From an uncultured Eubacteriales bacterium (GTDB lineage Bacteria; Bacillota; Clostridia; Christensenellales; Aristaeellaceae), in assembly GCA_902765395.1 (NCBI GenBank), contig CACWZP010000001.1, positions 1 through 64,000 on the forward strand: a stretch of DNA of 64,000 nucleotides. Reading direction: 5' to 3'. This document shows, one piece after another, positions 7,849-15,858 of this stretch (within the stretch, counting starts at the first letter, position 1; every line of letters begins with the position of its first letter). The translations under genes were made by a program, and so were the position numbers. The notes below the pieces were generated by a model that made no database searches, had not been told where the DNA came from, and was given only the letters and a program-made list of their open reading frames with translations.

Positions 7849-8856
7849 TTGCCTTCCTATGTGATCGTGGGCTCGGGCTATCGGGCGGAGTACTTCGCCC
7901 GGGTGGCCCGGACCTGGCCGGAGCTTTTCCGGGCGCTGTTCCTCTGCCGTTCGGAGGCCAAGGCGGCGAAGCTGAAGCGGGACACCGGCGTGGACGCGGT
8001 GCTGACGGCCCAGGCCGCCGAGGCCTTCGGGCCGGACTTCGTCGTGGTGGCGGTGGACCGGGGCCACGTGGCGGACGTGGCGGAGGAGTGGATCGCCCGG
8101 GGCTATCCGGTGGTGACGGAGACCCCGGTGGGCGATACCGAGGAAAAGCTAAAGCGGCTGGAGGCGCTGGGCGAGGCCGGCGCGAAGATCGTCTGCTGCG
8201 AGCAGTATCACCGCCAGCCGATCCTGGCTGCGGGCCTGGAGGCCGTGCGCCAGGGATTGATCGGCGTGCCCCAGACGGCCTACATCTCCCTGGTGCACGA
8301 CTACCACGCCGCCAGCCTGATCCGCCGGGCGCTGCTGGTGGGCAGCGAGGGCTACACGCTGCGCGGGGCGCGTCGCGTCGGCCCCGCCGTGGAGACCGAT
8401 TCCCGCTACGGCGCGATCCTGGACGGGCGCGTGGCGAAGGAGGTGCGCGACCAGGTGCTGGTGACGTTTGAGGGCGGCAGGACGGCGATCTATGACTTCG
8501 CGCCGCTGCAGTATCGCTCCTACATCCGCGCGCGGCACATCACCGTGCGGGGCGAGAGGGGCGAGTGGAGCGACGGGACGCTCTACGGCCTGGACGAACA
8601 CAACCGGCCCTGGCGGCGGGCGCTGATGCCGGAGCTGCCGGAAAAGTATCGCTGCCTGGATACCCAGTACCTGCGGGACCTGCGCAAGACCTGGCGGGGC
8701 GAGCTGTTCCTGGACACCCTGCAGGACGAGTACGCCATCGCCACGATCCTCCTGGACATGGGCGAATACCTGGGCGGCGGGCCCTCGCCCTATCCGCTGT
8801 GGGAGGCCGTGGAGGACGCCCGGTTCTGGCTGCGGCTGATGGGCGCGGTGGAATGA
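7849..8856 (+). CDS. Gfo/Idh/MocA-like oxidoreductase with TTG start
   Basis: A protein of about 335 residues beginning with the Rossmann strand YVIVGSGYRAEYFAR and holding VTETPVGDTEEKL where family members have the EKP motif; the Lys is replaced (ETP), so dehydrogenase activity is uncertain. TTG at 7849 is chosen because GGGAGGA lies 8 nt before it and upstream codons only translate the leader repeat. A tiny out-of-frame ORF (ATG 7841, stop 7862-7864) overlaps this start. The next gene follows after 57 nt. Confidence 0.75.
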   Translation: MPSYVIVGSGYRAEYFARVARTWPELFRALFLCRSEAKAAKLKRDTGVDAVLTAQAAEAFGPDFVVVAVDRGHVADVAEEWIARGYPVVTETPVGDTEEKLKRLEALGEAGAKIVCCEQYHRQPILAAGLEAVRQGLIGVPQTAYISLVHDYHAASLIRRALLVGSEGYTLRGARRVGPAVETDSRYGAILDGRVAKEVRDQVLVTFEGGRTAIYDFAPLQYRSYIRARHITVRGERGEWSDGTLYGLDEHNRPWRRALMPELPEKYRCLDTQYLRDLRKTWRGELFLDTLQDEYAIATILLDMGEYLGGGPSPYPLWEAVEDARFWLRLMGAVE

Positions 8857-8913
8857 ACGGCCATCGGCGGCCCGATAGGGCGGCGCGAAGCCGTGGAAAT
8901 GAGAGGACAGAGC

Positions 8914-10041
8914 ATGGCGAATATCTTTGACTATCTTGAGTGGCGCTGCGACGTGCCCCTGGCCGTCGATCCGTTCAACGAGGTGGACAACCTCGTGCTT
9001 TCGGAGCTGGTCTATACGGATTTCAGGGGGATCGCGTCCATGGACAGCCGGGCGGTTCCGCTGCGGGACGCCGCGGACGCCTTCTTCCAAACCCACGACC
9101 GCGAGGAGATCCTGGAGAGCAAATCCTTCACGGCCAGGGCGCCGCTTTTGATGGAAAAGATGCTGGAGGGCGAGCGCTTCCGGGACGTGAAGCTGTGCTG
9201 GTACCAGGACGAGACCGACACCGAACAGGCGATGCAGTTTGCCGCCGTGACGTTCCTGCTGCCGGACGGGAGCGCCTATGTGGCGTTTCGCGGCACCGAC
9301 GGGACGTTGGTGGGCTGGCGCGAGGACGCCAACCTCAGCTTCCTGCGGGACACCGAGGGGCAGCGCAGGAGCGCGGCATACCTGAACCGGGTGGGCGGCC
9401 GGCTGGATGGCGCGATCCATGTGGGCGGCCATTCCAAGGGCGGCAACATGGCGGTTTACGCGGCGGCCCATTGCGATATGGCGCTGCAGGACCGGTTACT
9501 GGCCGTCTACAACAACGACGGGCCCGGCTTCCACGAGGAGATGCTCCAGACCGAGGGCTATCGGCGGATCCTGCCGAAGCTCGTCCGAATCATCCCGGAA
9601 ACCTCCATCATCGGGCTGATGCTCTCTTCGCTGGCCGAGAACCGCGTGGTCAAGAGCGCGCAGAACGGCATCTTCCAGCACGACGGCTTCAGCTGGGAGG
9701 TTTCACGCAATCGTTTCGTCGGGGCCGAACTGTCCGACGCGAGCCGGTGGTTCCGGCGGTTTTTGAGCGAATGGCTGGACCATAACGACGAAGAGGCCCG
9801 GCGCGCCATGACGGAGATCGTGTTTTCGCTGTTCGAGTCCACCGGGGCGGACAGCTTCCGGGAGATCGGCCAGCAGAAGTGGAGGAGCGCGGAGGCCATC
9901 CTTGCGGCGATGGTGAAGCTGCCCCGGGCGAAGCAGCAGGAGGCCCTGTCGTTTATCCAGAAGCTGGGGGCCAGCGGCGGCCAAGCGGTGGCCGAGTACA
10001 TCTCCTCCAGGATCCGGAAGGACCTGGGCCGCGACGACTGA
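8914..10041 (+). CDS. DUF2974 alpha/beta-hydrolase-like protein
   Basis: A 375-residue protein with the N-terminal signature NIFDYLEWRCDVPL and a lipase-like core. The nucleophile elbow GGHSKGGNMA puts Ser at about 174, after YVAFRGTDG, as in class 3 lipases. The Asp in YNNDGPGF is a candidate acid. This matches the DUF2974 (Mbeg1-like) family common in Clostridia. AGAGGA lies 7 nt before the ATG at 8914. No signal peptide, so probably cytoplasmic; substrate unknown. Confidence 0.85.
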   Translation: MANIFDYLEWRCDVPLAVDPFNEVDNLVLSELVYTDFRGIASMDSRAVPLRDAADAFFQTHDREEILESKSFTARAPLLMEKMLEGERFRDVKLCWYQDETDTEQAMQFAAVTFLLPDGSAYVAFRGTDGTLVGWREDANLSFLRDTEGQRRSAAYLNRVGGRLDGAIHVGGHSKGGNMAVYAAAHCDMALQDRLLAVYNNDGPGFHEEMLQTEGYRRILPKLVRIIPETSIIGLMLSSLAENRVVKSAQNGIFQHDGFSWEVSRNRFVGAELSDASRWFRRFLSEWLDHNDEEARRAMTEIVFSLFESTGADSFREIGQQKWRSAEAILAAMVKLPRAKQQEALSFIQKLGASGGQAVAEYISSRIRKDLGRDD

Positions 10042-10154
10042 CATGCCGGGGCGTGACGCGCCATCGGAGCCGCCGAAACGGCGCTGGCTGACCCGCCGTC
10101 CCGGGAAATCAGGGGGTGCGCCCGGGCTAACCGCTGACTGTGGAGGAATTTACC

Positions 10155-10973
10155 GTGAAGAAATATGCCGTGCCCATCCTGATGCTGGCGGTCTTCGAGG
10201 CCGTCGCCGTCACGCTGTGGCTGACCAAGGACAATATCTTTTACCTGTTCAACTTCAGCTACATCGGCTGTTCGATCGCGCTGGGGACGTTTCTGTTCAT
10301 CCGCAACAACAGGCACGCGCGGCGCGTGGTGCAGCTGCTGGTGGGGCTGTACATGCTGATCTACCTGGGTCTGATCTGCGGGGAGAACATGCAGATCGAG
10401 GGCTTCTGGTACTACCTGTTCACCGGCGTATTCGAGGCCGCCACGATCCACTACGCGGTGGCCAAGATCTTCGGCCCGCTGATCTTTGGCCGCGGCTGGT
10501 GCGGCTATGCCTGCTGGACGGCGATGGTGCTGGACTTCCTGCCCTTCAAGGCGCCGCAGCGGCCCCGGAGGAAGCTGGGCTGGATCCGGTACGTCGCCTT
10601 CGCGCTGTCGCTGGCGTTCGTGGCCGCGCTGTTCCTGGCCCGTGTGGGGAACATCGAAAGGATCATGTTTTGGGCGTTCATCGTCGGCAACGTCCTGTAC
10701 TACGCCGTGGGGATCGCCCTGGCCTGCGCCTTCCGGGACAACCGCGCCTTCTGCAAGTACATCTGCCCCGTTACGGTGTTCCTGAAGCCCATGAGCTATT
10801 TCGCGCTGGTACGGGTGAAGTGCGATGCGGAAAAGTGCGTATCCTGCGGCAAGTGCCGGCGCGTCTGTCCCATGGACGTGGACGTGACGGACAATTCCAG
10901 GAACCGGAAGAACGGCACCGAGTGCATTCTCTGCATGGAGTGCGTCCGGAATTGCCCCAGGGGAGCGCTCTGA
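10155..10973 (+). CDS. Membrane 4Fe-4S protein, NapH/YccM-like
   Basis: A 272-residue membrane protein with about five hydrophobic segments, the motifs GRGWCGYACW and FCKYICPVTVF typical of NapH/NosR/YccM proteins, and a C-terminal ferredoxin part with two 4Fe-4S sets (CVSCGKCRRVCP and CILCMECVRNCP). Such proteins pass electrons across or along the membrane. The GTG at 10155 is selected because GGAGG lies 8 nt upstream. The following flavodoxin-fold reductase starts 49 nt later, which suggests a redox pair; the electron acceptor is not evident. Confidence 0.87.
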   Translation: MKKYAVPILMLAVFEAVAVTLWLTKDNIFYLFNFSYIGCSIALGTFLFIRNNRHARRVVQLLVGLYMLIYLGLICGENMQIEGFWYYLFTGVFEAATIHYAVAKIFGPLIFGRGWCGYACWTAMVLDFLPFKAPQRPRRKLGWIRYVAFALSLAFVAALFLARVGNIERIMFWAFIVGNVLYYAVGIALACAFRDNRAFCKYICPVTVFLKPMSYFALVRVKCDAEKCVSCGKCRRVCPMDVDVTDNSRNRKNGTECILCMECVRNCPRGAL

Positions 10974-11021
10974 CGGGACCCGGGCCGGGAGCCAATAAAC
11001 ATGAGTTGAATGAGGTGCGAT

Positions 11022-11597
11022 ATGGAAAGGCCGATCCTGTACATCAATGCCTGCGTGCGCAGGGGCTCCAGGACCAGGAAGCTGGCGGAGAAGCTGCTTT
11101 TGAAGCTGGACAGGCCCTTTGAGGAGCTCCGCCTGGGGGGCATGGCCCTCCCCGCGGTGGACGAGGACTATCTCAACCGGCGCGACCGGCTCATTGCCGG
11201 GGGCGATTTCCTTGACCCGATGTTTGACCTTGCGCGGCAGTTTTCCAGGGCGGAGACCATCGTTATCGCGGCCCCGTACTGGGATCTGTCTTTTCCCGCC
11301 GCGCTTAAGCAGTACCTGGAGCTGGTTAACGTGGTGGGCATCACCTTCAGGTACTCGGAACAAGGCGTGCCGGTGGGCCTTTGCAGGGCGGACAGGCTGT
11401 ATTACGTGACCACTGCGGGCGGGCACTATGTCCCGGAGGCGTATGGCTTCGGCTACGTCAAGGCGCTGGCACAGGGCTACTATGGCATCCGGGACGTCCG
11501 GAAGATCGAGGCTGTTGGCCTGGACATCGTCGGCGCCGACGTCGACGGGATCATGGGGGCCGCGGAGGCCGCCCTGTCAGGGGAAACCCTGGACTGA
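11022..11597 (+). CDS. NAD(P)H-dependent flavodoxin-fold oxidoreductase
   Basis: A 191-residue protein of the NAD(P)H quinone reductase/azoreductase type. It begins ILYINACVRRGSRTRKLAEK, the FMN phosphate loop region, and has IVIAAPYWDLSFPAALKQY, the conserved APxWxxxxPAxLK pattern. GAGGTG precedes the ATG at 11022. It probably reduces quinones or azo/nitro compounds using FMN and may use or feed the 4Fe-4S membrane protein upstream (inference). Confidence 0.85.
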   Translation: MERPILYINACVRRGSRTRKLAEKLLLKLDRPFEELRLGGMALPAVDEDYLNRRDRLIAGGDFLDPMFDLARQFSRAETIVIAAPYWDLSFPAALKQYLELVNVVGITFRYSEQGVPVGLCRADRLYYVTTAGGHYVPEAYGFGYVKALAQGYYGIRDVRKIEAVGLDIVGADVDGIMGAAEAALSGETLD

Positions 11598-11611
11598 CGC
11601 ACGGCGGCGCG

Positions 11612-12211
11612 TCACCGCTTGTCCGGATCGTAGCGCAGGCGATAGGCGCAGCACTCCGCGCCCTCCGAGACTGCGGAATGGCGCTCGTAGCGGATGTGGC
11701 GGAAGCCCTGGGAGTAGGCCTTGTCCATGTGGCAGATGCACAGCACGGCGCGCTCGTCGCCCAGCGCCTTCGCCAGCTCGTGGTAGGGGCAGGAGAGGAT
11801 GTCCACGCCGTACATCTCCGGGGGCTCGGACACCAGACGCCGCCGGTAGCCGAGGCGCTCGCTGCTCATCCTGTCTGCGAGGGATCCCACGTGCCGCCAC
11901 ACCAGCCTGTCCACGCCGGGGAGGCTGGTGAGGGCGTGGACGAGGCCCGCGAACTTGTCGCCCATGGCCGTGCCGTAGGCGTTCAGCAGGCCATCGGCGT
12001 CCAGGCCCCCGGCCGTCAGCGCCCGATGGAGGGCCACCGCCGGCAGGGCCATGGCGCCCCTGTGCCGCTTCAGCTCCGGCTGGCGGGCCAGCATGCGTTC
12101 GTATTCCGCGCCGGCGGCCTTCCAGACGCCGTCGGCCTGCTCCGCGGGCAGCTGCCTGCGCAGCGCCCTGCGGAAGCCCCGGTAGAACCACTGGCGGTTC
12201 AAAGGATTCAT
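11612..12211 (-). CDS. ATC-hydrolase-like protein (L-2-amino-thiazoline-4-carboxylate hydrolase family)
   Basis: A 199-residue protein. The C-terminal half has the family pattern DILSCPYHELAKALGDE, then LCICHMDKAYSQGF and the RYERHSAVSEGAECCAYRL ending typical of this group. The reference enzyme opens a thiazoline ring on the way to cysteine, but most clostridial members are uncharacterised. AAGGGG precedes the ATG at 12211. It converges on the flavodoxin gene, with 14 nt between stops. Confidence 0.75.
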   Translation of the reverse strand: MNPLNRQWFYRGFRRALRRQLPAEQADGVWKAAGAEYERMLARQPELKRHRGAMALPAVALHRALTAGGLDADGLLNAYGTAMGDKFAGLVHALTSLPGVDRLVWRHVGSLADRMSSERLGYRRRLVSEPPEMYGVDILSCPYHELAKALGDERAVLCICHMDKAYSQGFRHIRYERHSAVSEGAECCAYRLRYDPDKR

Positions 12212-12388
12212 TCGCACATCCCCTTTCGTGTTGGAAGCGACGGCGGGCCGCGGCTGTGGGATGCGGGCGAGACGCCGCTGCGCGCCCGCCGCGCGTGGCC
12301 GCGACGGCGGTTAGTTTTATATATCTTACTACGAATCCCGGGGAATTGCAAGGCGTGCGCGCCGTTTCACAAATGAGCGGCATCGCTA

Positions 12389-12417
12389 TTGCCCGATGTT
12401 TCGCATCGTGCTATAAT
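12389..12417 (+). promoter_or_regulatory. Promoter of the GNAT-phosphatase unit
   Basis: TTGCCC and TATAAT are 17 nt apart, with TGC directly before the -10 box (extended -10). The start codon of the GNAT gene lies about 110 nt downstream. Nothing coding was recognised in the leader. Confidence 0.7.
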
Positions 12418-12527
12418 AGCGTATCGAAGCTGTGGGACGGACGCGTGCCGTCCATCTGGCGCAGCATGGCCGGACAGGGCGCCGCTTGCGTCAGCACGCG
12501 GTCATTCTCTTGAAGGGAGAAGCACGG

Positions 12528-13127
12528 ATGAGGCTTGAAACGAGAAGGGCGGAAGCGAGGGACGTGCCCCAGCTCAAGCGCATGATCGACGAATGTCTCG
12601 CGCCGGATTACTATACGAATGAGAAGCTGGAGGCGAGCATCCGGGGCGAGCGGAACCTGTTTTACGTCGTGACGGACGCGGACCGGGACGGCGCCGTCGC
12701 CGCCTTTTTCTACGCGTTTTTGTCGTCGCTGGACGAGGCGCTGGAGATCATGCAGGTCAGACAGAGGCCGGAGGCGCTCGCCGGTTACGACGGCCGCACG
12801 ACGGTGGGCGTCTACAAGACGGTGAGCACGGGGAAGGATTACCGGAAGGCCGGCATCTGCTCGTCCTTCGTTCGCAGCCAGGAGCCGGTGCTTCGGGCGC
12901 GGGGCGCGAAGCTGATCCTGGTCCCGGCCATGCGCTCTCCGGCCGGCGCGGTTCCGGCGAAGGACATCCTGCAGGACAACGGCTTTGTCCCCATCGCCGA
13001 AATCATCCGGCCCTGGGCGGACATGGACATCTATTGCCCCTACTGCGGGCATTACCACTGCATCTGCGACGCGGTGTTTTACATGAAGAAGCTGGAACAC
13101 AGGGAAGGCGGGGATGTCCGTGAATAA
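12528..13127 (+). CDS. GNAT-fold acetyltransferase-like protein
   Basis: A 199-residue protein that opens RLETRRAEARDVPQLKRMID, a common GNAT first strand and helix, and has VGVYKTVSTGKDYRKAGICSSFV where the acetyl-CoA loop lies, although the classical RxxGxG is replaced by RKAGIC. The C-terminal CPYCGHYHCICD cluster (Cys and His) looks like a small metal site, unusual for GNAT enzymes. Its last 14 nt overlap the phosphatase gene, so the two are co-translated. Substrate unknown. Confidence 0.7.
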   Translation: MRLETRRAEARDVPQLKRMIDECLAPDYYTNEKLEASIRGERNLFYVVTDADRDGAVAAFFYAFLSSLDEALEIMQVRQRPEALAGYDGRTTVGVYKTVSTGKDYRKAGICSSFVRSQEPVLRARGAKLILVPAMRSPAGAVPAKDILQDNGFVPIAEIIRPWADMDIYCPYCGHYHCICDAVFYMKKLEHREGGDVRE

Positions 13128-14712
13128 CGACGGGAAAACCGGGCGCGCGCGCTCCAGCATCAGCAAGCGGCTGCTGCTGAATGTCGCGCTGCTGACGATA
13201 CTGATCTGCGTGGTTTCCACGGCCAGCGGCTATTTGCAGTACAGCAATACGATCCGAAAGATGTACAACGACAACGGCTATGCCGTGGCGAATATCATAC
13301 TGGACCACATCGACCACGACAAGATCGGCCATTATGCCCAGACCTGGACCGAGGACGAGGACTACGCCGAAATCGCGGATTACCTGAAGGACGTGGCGGA
13401 TGCCTCCGGCGTGGCGTTCATCTATATCGTCACCCTCAACGAGGACCAGACCATACGCTACATCTTTGACAGCACCGGCGTGCCCATCGGGTCGTCCGAC
13501 CCGGTTCCGGCCAATTTCGACGTGGCGTGGAAGGCCTATACCGAGGGAAAGCGGCCGGCCAGCTACATGGTGCGCCATTCCCCAAAATACGGCTATCTGA
13601 CGTCGAGCATGCTGCCGATCATCGACAGCCAGGGCAAGGTCGTGGCGATGCTGTCGGTGGACGTGTGGATGAAGGTGATTATCGGCACGATGCAGCGCTA
13701 CATCCTGCGCATGGTGCTGATCTCGCTGGGCACCCTGGCGGTGTTCGGCGTGGTCTACTGGACGCTGATGCACCGCAGCTTCATCAGCCCGCTGAGGCGG
13801 ATCCGCGATAACGTGACGGAGTTCGCCCGGAACAACACGGTGACCACCACGTCGCTTTCGGACATCCGCACCGGGGACGAGATCCAGGACCTGGCCCGGT
13901 CCGTGAGCCAGATGGAGGACGAAATCGTCCAGTACATCGACAACATCCAGGCCATCACGGCGGAGAAGGAGCGCATCAGCGCTGAGCTGAACGTGGCCAC
14001 CCAGATCCAGGCGGACATGCTGCCGCGCATCTTCCCGCCGTTCCCGGAGCGGCACGATTTTGACATCTACGCAACGATGGACCCGGCCAAAGAGGTTGGC
14101 GGCGACTTCTACGATTTCTTCCTGATCGACGACGACCACCTGTGCCTGGTGATGGCGGACGTGTCCGGCAAGGGCGTGCCGGCGGCGCTGTTCATGGTCA
14201 TCGCCAAGACACTGATCAAGAACCACGCGCTGCGCGGGGAGAGCCCGTCCAGCATCCTGTACAACGTGAACAACCAGCTCTGCGAGGGCAACGAGGCGGA
14301 GATGTTCGTCACCGTCTGGCTGGCGATCATTGAGCTGTCCACCGGCAAGGGCGTGGCGGCCAACGCCGGCCACGAGCACCCGGCCATCTGCCGCAGAGAC
14401 GGAAAATATGAGCTGGCGGTCTATCGCCATTCGCCTGCCGTGGCGGCCATGGACGGCATCCCCTTCCGGGAGCATGAGTTTGAACTGCACCCCGGGGACA
14501 GGCTGTATGTGTACACCGACGGGGTGCCGGAGGCCACCAACGCCCAGGACGAGCTGTTCGGCGCCGAGCGCATGGTGAACGCCCTGAACCGCGACCCGAA
14601 CGCCGACCCGCAGACGCTGCTCGACACCGTGCGGCGGGAGATCGACGCCTTCGTGGGCGACGCGCCCCAGTTTGACGACATCACCATGCTGGGCCTGCAT
14701 TACAAGGGATAG
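13114..14712 (+). CDS. Membrane-bound PP2C-type (RsbU/SpoIIE) serine phosphatase with HAMP
   Basis: A 532-residue signalling protein. A transmembrane helix (about 19-38), an extracytoplasmic sensor of about 155 residues, a second helix (about 197-218), a HAMP linker, and a C-terminal SpoIIE domain with VGGDFYDFF (Asp 331) and MADVSGKGVPAALFM (Asp 349), the metal-binding Asp pair. Such enzymes dephosphorylate STAS anti-anti-sigma proteins. No sigma, STAS or anti-sigma kinase gene is nearby, so its target lies elsewhere. The start overlaps the GNAT gene. Confidence 0.92.
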   Translation: MSVNNDGKTGRARSSISKRLLLNVALLTILICVVSTASGYLQYSNTIRKMYNDNGYAVANIILDHIDHDKIGHYAQTWTEDEDYAEIADYLKDVADASGVAFIYIVTLNEDQTIRYIFDSTGVPIGSSDPVPANFDVAWKAYTEGKRPASYMVRHSPKYGYLTSSMLPIIDSQGKVVAMLSVDVWMKVIIGTMQRYILRMVLISLGTLAVFGVVYWTLMHRSFISPLRRIRDNVTEFARNNTVTTTSLSDIRTGDEIQDLARSVSQMEDEIVQYIDNIQAITAEKERISAELNVATQIQADMLPRIFPPFPERHDFDIYATMDPAKEVGGDFYDFFLIDDDHLCLVMADVSGKGVPAALFMVIAKTLIKNHALRGESPSSILYNVNNQLCEGNEAEMFVTVWLAIIELSTGKGVAANAGHEHPAICRRDGKYELAVYRHSPAVAAMDGIPFREHEFELHPGDRLYVYTDGVPEATNAQDELFGAERMVNALNRDPNADPQTLLDTVRREIDAFVGDAPQFDDITMLGLHYKG

Positions 14713-14854
14713 AACGACGCTGCCTGAACCGCGCGATGGCGCGACGGGCGCGACAGCAGGGACGGCACTGTGCCGCCCCTGCCGCCGTATCAGGGTCGCC
14801 ATTCAAACCGGGCGGACGCGGCGCCCGCCGGGGATCGACGATATGAGGAGGGCG

Positions 14855-15151
14855 ATGACCGTGTTGGAGTGGCTGAAGGCGCTGTTCGCCGGGAGCGGAC
14901 AGGCCCGGGCATCCCGGGGGATGATCACGAGGACGTGCAAGGTGTGCGGGAAGACCTTTACCCTTCCCGAGGAAGTGCAGCACTGGCCGGACTGCTGCCA
15001 GGCGTGCAGGGCGAAGGTCCGGCCGGCGGAGACGGTCACCCGGGCGTGTCGCCGCTGCGGCAGGAAGTTCACCTTCTCCTCGGCTGAAAGGAACTGGCCG
15101 AAGGAATGCCCGGAGTGCCGGGCGAGGCGGAACGGCCGACAGGCGCGCTGA
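14855..15151 (+). CDS. Small zinc-ribbon protein with two CxxC-CxxC modules
   Basis: A 98-residue protein with two homologous ribbons: CKVCGKTFTLPEEVQHWPDC with a following CxxC, and CRRCGRKFTFSSAERNWPKE followed by CPEC. This resembles the probable zinc-ribbon (zf-trcl type) family; function unknown. The start is uncertain: AGGAGG at 14846 is 3 nt from ATG 14855 but 9 nt from GTG 14861. Confidence 0.75.
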   Translation: MTVLEWLKALFAGSGQARASRGMITRTCKVCGKTFTLPEEVQHWPDCCQACRAKVRPAETVTRACRRCGRKFTFSSAERNWPKECPECRARRNGRQAR

Positions 15152-15210
15152 ACGGAAAAGCGCGGCAGGCATGCCCGCGCCGCTCATCAGAGGACACAGG
15201 GGGGATGGAG

Positions 15211-15771
15211 ATGGGAGACAAGAAGCTGGCGGTGCTGTTTCCGGGCATCGGCTATCACTGCGACAAGCCCCTTCTGTACTACGCGGCGAAGCTGGCGAGG
15301 GCGGCGGGCCATGACGTGCGGCCCGTGCCCTACGCGGGCTTCCCGGAGAAGGTGCGGGGCGACGGGGACAAGCTGCGCGCGAGCCTCGAAATCGCCTGGG
15401 AGCAGGCCGTGGAAATGCTGGCGGACGTGGACTGGGCCGCGTGGAGCGACGTGCTGTTCATCGGCAAGAGCATCGGCACGATCGTGGCGTCCCGCTACGC
15501 GCTGGAGAAGGGCCTGGCGGTGAAGAACGTGCTGCTCACGCCGCTGGCGGACACATTTCCATATGTCCGGGGCCGCGCCGTCGCCTTCCACGGCACCGCC
15601 GACCCCTGGGCGGACACGGGGGCCGTCGCCGCCGCCTGCCGGGAGAAGGGCATACCGCTCCATCTGACCGAAGGGGCCAACCACTCCCTGGAGACGGGGG
15701 ACGTCATCGCCGACGTGCGAACGCTGGAGGAGACCATGGCCCGGATTGACGCGTTCATCCGGGAAGGGTGA
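15211..15771 (+). CDS. Small alpha/beta hydrolase
   Basis: A 186-residue alpha/beta hydrolase. It starts LAVLFPGIGYHCDKPLLYY; the nucleophile elbow is IGKSIGT (GxSxG), and late FHGTADPWAD and GANHSLETGD supply the Asp and His of the triad. The protein resembles short clostridial dienelactone-type hydrolases of unknown substrate. ATG 15211 is favoured over ATG 15205 because the G-rich ribosome site abuts the latter. Confidence 0.8.
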   Translation: MGDKKLAVLFPGIGYHCDKPLLYYAAKLARAAGHDVRPVPYAGFPEKVRGDGDKLRASLEIAWEQAVEMLADVDWAAWSDVLFIGKSIGTIVASRYALEKGLAVKNVLLTPLADTFPYVRGRAVAFHGTADPWADTGAVAAACREKGIPLHLTEGANHSLETGDVIADVRTLEETMARIDAFIREG

Positions 15772-15858
15772 GCAGCGGGAGCCCCGGGTTCCGCGCCTGC
15801 CGCCTGTCCGGCGGGGCGGACGGGCCGCGAACGATTCGATTCCCCTGGAGGAGATTCC

